From Lachnospiraceae bacterium (GTDB lineage: Bacteria; Bacillota; Clostridia; Lachnospirales; Lachnospiraceae), in NCBI GenBank assembly GCA_029054245.1, contig JAIDFQ010000004.1, forward strand, positions 1 to 64,000: DNA of 64,000 nucleotides, written 5' to 3'. Below are positions 63,062 through 64,000 of this stretch, piece by piece. Position 1 is the stretch's first letter. Each line of letters begins with the position of its first letter. Under the pieces are notes generated by a model. The model made no database searches, was not told where the DNA came from, and saw only the letters and a list, made by a program, of their open reading frames with translations. The position numbers and the translations under genes were made by a program.

Positions 63062-63745
63062 CTATTCGCTTTCACCGCCTGCCGGGTTCTTCAGGCTTTC
63101 TACCGTATGCTTAAAATTCTCATCCACCATTTGCATAAGTTTAATATGGAAATCTATTTTGAGCAGCTTTTCATCTACATCTAAATAATCTGTTCCATTT
63201 TCTTCAAATGCATTCATTAACTCGGCAACATTTTTTACATTATCATATAATCCTTTAATTTCAGAAATGACAGGCAACATACTCGCTGGCAGATCAGCCA
63301 AATTACTGAGCAGCATTTTAATAATTTTTTCCCAATCTTTAAAATCGCGGCTGACAGCCTGCATAAAGCTTCCAATCGAAAGATTTAACGCGCTGTCACC
63401 CAAATCATCTAATGCACATAATGCCTCGTATGTACTCTTGACATTCTCAAATAGAACAGACGCCATCTTTTTATCTTCTATTTCATCAACTGCTTTTAAA
63501 GACTCATGGAGATAATTGCTGGTTCTTTCTCTGTCATCCTTTATCACCGCAAGATGCAGCTGTAAGTACTCTGCAAATGTCACCGATAGATTAACATAGG
63601 CGGCAAGTTCTTCATTCAACAATTTGAAAAGAGTCGCAGACTTCACCTTGTCTCTCTGCCTTAATAAATCCTCGTAAATTTTGTTTGTTGCTTCCATCTT
63701 CGATCTAAAATCTTCCATCATTTCATTTTGATCTTTCGTACCCAT
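63062..63745 (-). CDS. Hypothetical all-helical protein
   Basis: About 227 residues, highly charged and predicted nearly all alpha-helical, with no signal peptide, membrane segment or cysteine motif. The start at 63745 follows AAGGGG. It stands apart from the zinc-ribbon cluster by the plus-strand gene. Length and helix pattern are compatible with a coiled-coil or effector-like protein; no family is recognised. Confidence 0.65.
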   Translation of the reverse strand: MGTKDQNEMMEDFRSKMEATNKIYEDLLRQRDKVKSATLFKLLNEELAAYVNLSVTFAEYLQLHLAVIKDDRERTSNYLHESLKAVDEIEDKKMASVLFENVKSTYEALCALDDLGDSALNLSIGSFMQAVSRDFKDWEKIIKMLLSNLADLPASMLPVISEIKGLYDNVKNVAELMNAFEENGTDYLDVDEKLLKIDFHIKLMQMVDENFKHTVESLKNPAGGESE

Positions 63746-63837
63746 GTTTTCCCCTTTCACATATACTTGTCTTCTGAACACAAATAAGATACTTATAATT
63801 TGTCTTATCATTCGTACTCGTTGTTAGAAACAAAATA

Positions 63838-63862
63838 GCTGTAAACCCTTTCGGTTTACAGC
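63838..63862 (-). terminator. Terminator of tRNA-Gly
   Basis: A perfect ten-base stem, GCTGTAAACC/GGTTTACAGC, is followed on the minus strand by TATTTTGTTT, 14 bases after the tRNA. Confidence 0.85.
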
Positions 63863-63875
63863 CATTTCCTCATAC

Positions 63876-63946
63876 AGCAGATGACGGGAATCGAACCCGC
63901 CTCCTCAGCTTGGGAAGCTGATATTCTACCGATGAACTACATCTGC
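63876..63946 (-). tRNA. tRNA-Gly (anticodon CCC)
   Basis: On the minus strand the acceptor arm GCAGATG/CATCTGC, D arm GTTC/GAAT, anticodon stem TCAGC/GCTGA around TTCCCAA (anticodon CCC) and T arm GCGGG/CCCGT give a full cloverleaf. Discriminator T; no CCA. The remaining 54 bases of the window show no further feature. Confidence 0.93.
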
Positions 63947-64000
63947 AGTAAAATTAGTATACCACAAGATAATTTTTCAATCAAGAAAAAAGTGGATTAA

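Overview
The window looks like chromosomal DNA of a Gram-positive, spore-forming Clostridia, most likely a Lachnospiraceae gut commensal. Signs of this are a SigH-type sporulation sigma factor, a cysteine T-box, an AgrC/LytTR-type two-component pair, Shine-Dalgarno sites close to AGGAGG before most genes, lipoproteins with a lipobox, mini-RNase III, and MATE, ABC-F and CUT2 transporters. Almost all genes lie on the minus strand. There is no prophage, no CRISPR array and no rRNA operon. The four tRNAs read Thr(GGT), Val(TAC), Met(CAT) and Gly(CCC).

Layout. 0-5 kb: tRNA-Thr, then a FecCD-type permease and ATPase facing a minus-strand block of CysG-like siroheme synthase, FecB-type binding protein and thiamine pyrophosphokinase, a split metallo-ligand uptake system. 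5-10 kb: a giant RND transporter with a roughly 370-residue coiled-coil insert, followed by its TetR-type regulator; the promoter carries a palindrome. 10-16 kb: sigH, an SGNH hydrolase with 11-residue tandem repeats, and the cysE-cysS-mrnC-rlmB block behind a Cys T-box. 16-25 kb: a GNAT gene, a broken fic gene, and a six-gene sugar operon (RbsB/RbsA/RbsC-type importer, FGGY kinase, GH32-like hydrolase, ROK repressor) with a 26-bp palindrome upstream. 25-30 kb: a sensor kinase and LytTR regulator, an AraC-type regulator overlapping a divergent clpP, and ispF. 30-39 kb: MATE, LacI, a tight MCP / ABC-F / membrane metallopeptidase operon with a foldable leader, and a secreted LRR-like protein.

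39-46 kb: GNAT, a malG-like permease interrupted by a 303-bp element with 31-bp perfect terminal inverted repeats, an iron-sulfur aldo/keto reductase, a UvrA paralogue, a protein built of 15-residue coiled-coil repeats, and tRNA-Val and tRNA-Met. 46-55.7 kb: a class I glutamine amidotransferase, 37-bp tandem palindromic repeats, a domain-permuted GH3 glycosidase, then an LRR / MoxR ATPase / VWA trio next to dCMP deaminase, an MraY-type transferase and RNase HI. 55.8-64 kb: a co-directional cluster of three zinc-ribbon proteins (one carrying a C-type lectin domain) around an ABC-2 exporter, plus two unknown genes and tRNA-Gly.

The best candidates for undescribed systems are the zinc-ribbon/lectin/ABC-2 cluster, the MoxR-VWA-LRR trio, the GH32-like/sedoheptulokinase-like sugar operon, the MCP/ABC-F/peptidase operon and the AraC-ClpP pair. 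All functional assignments come from reading motifs by eye; no database search was run.
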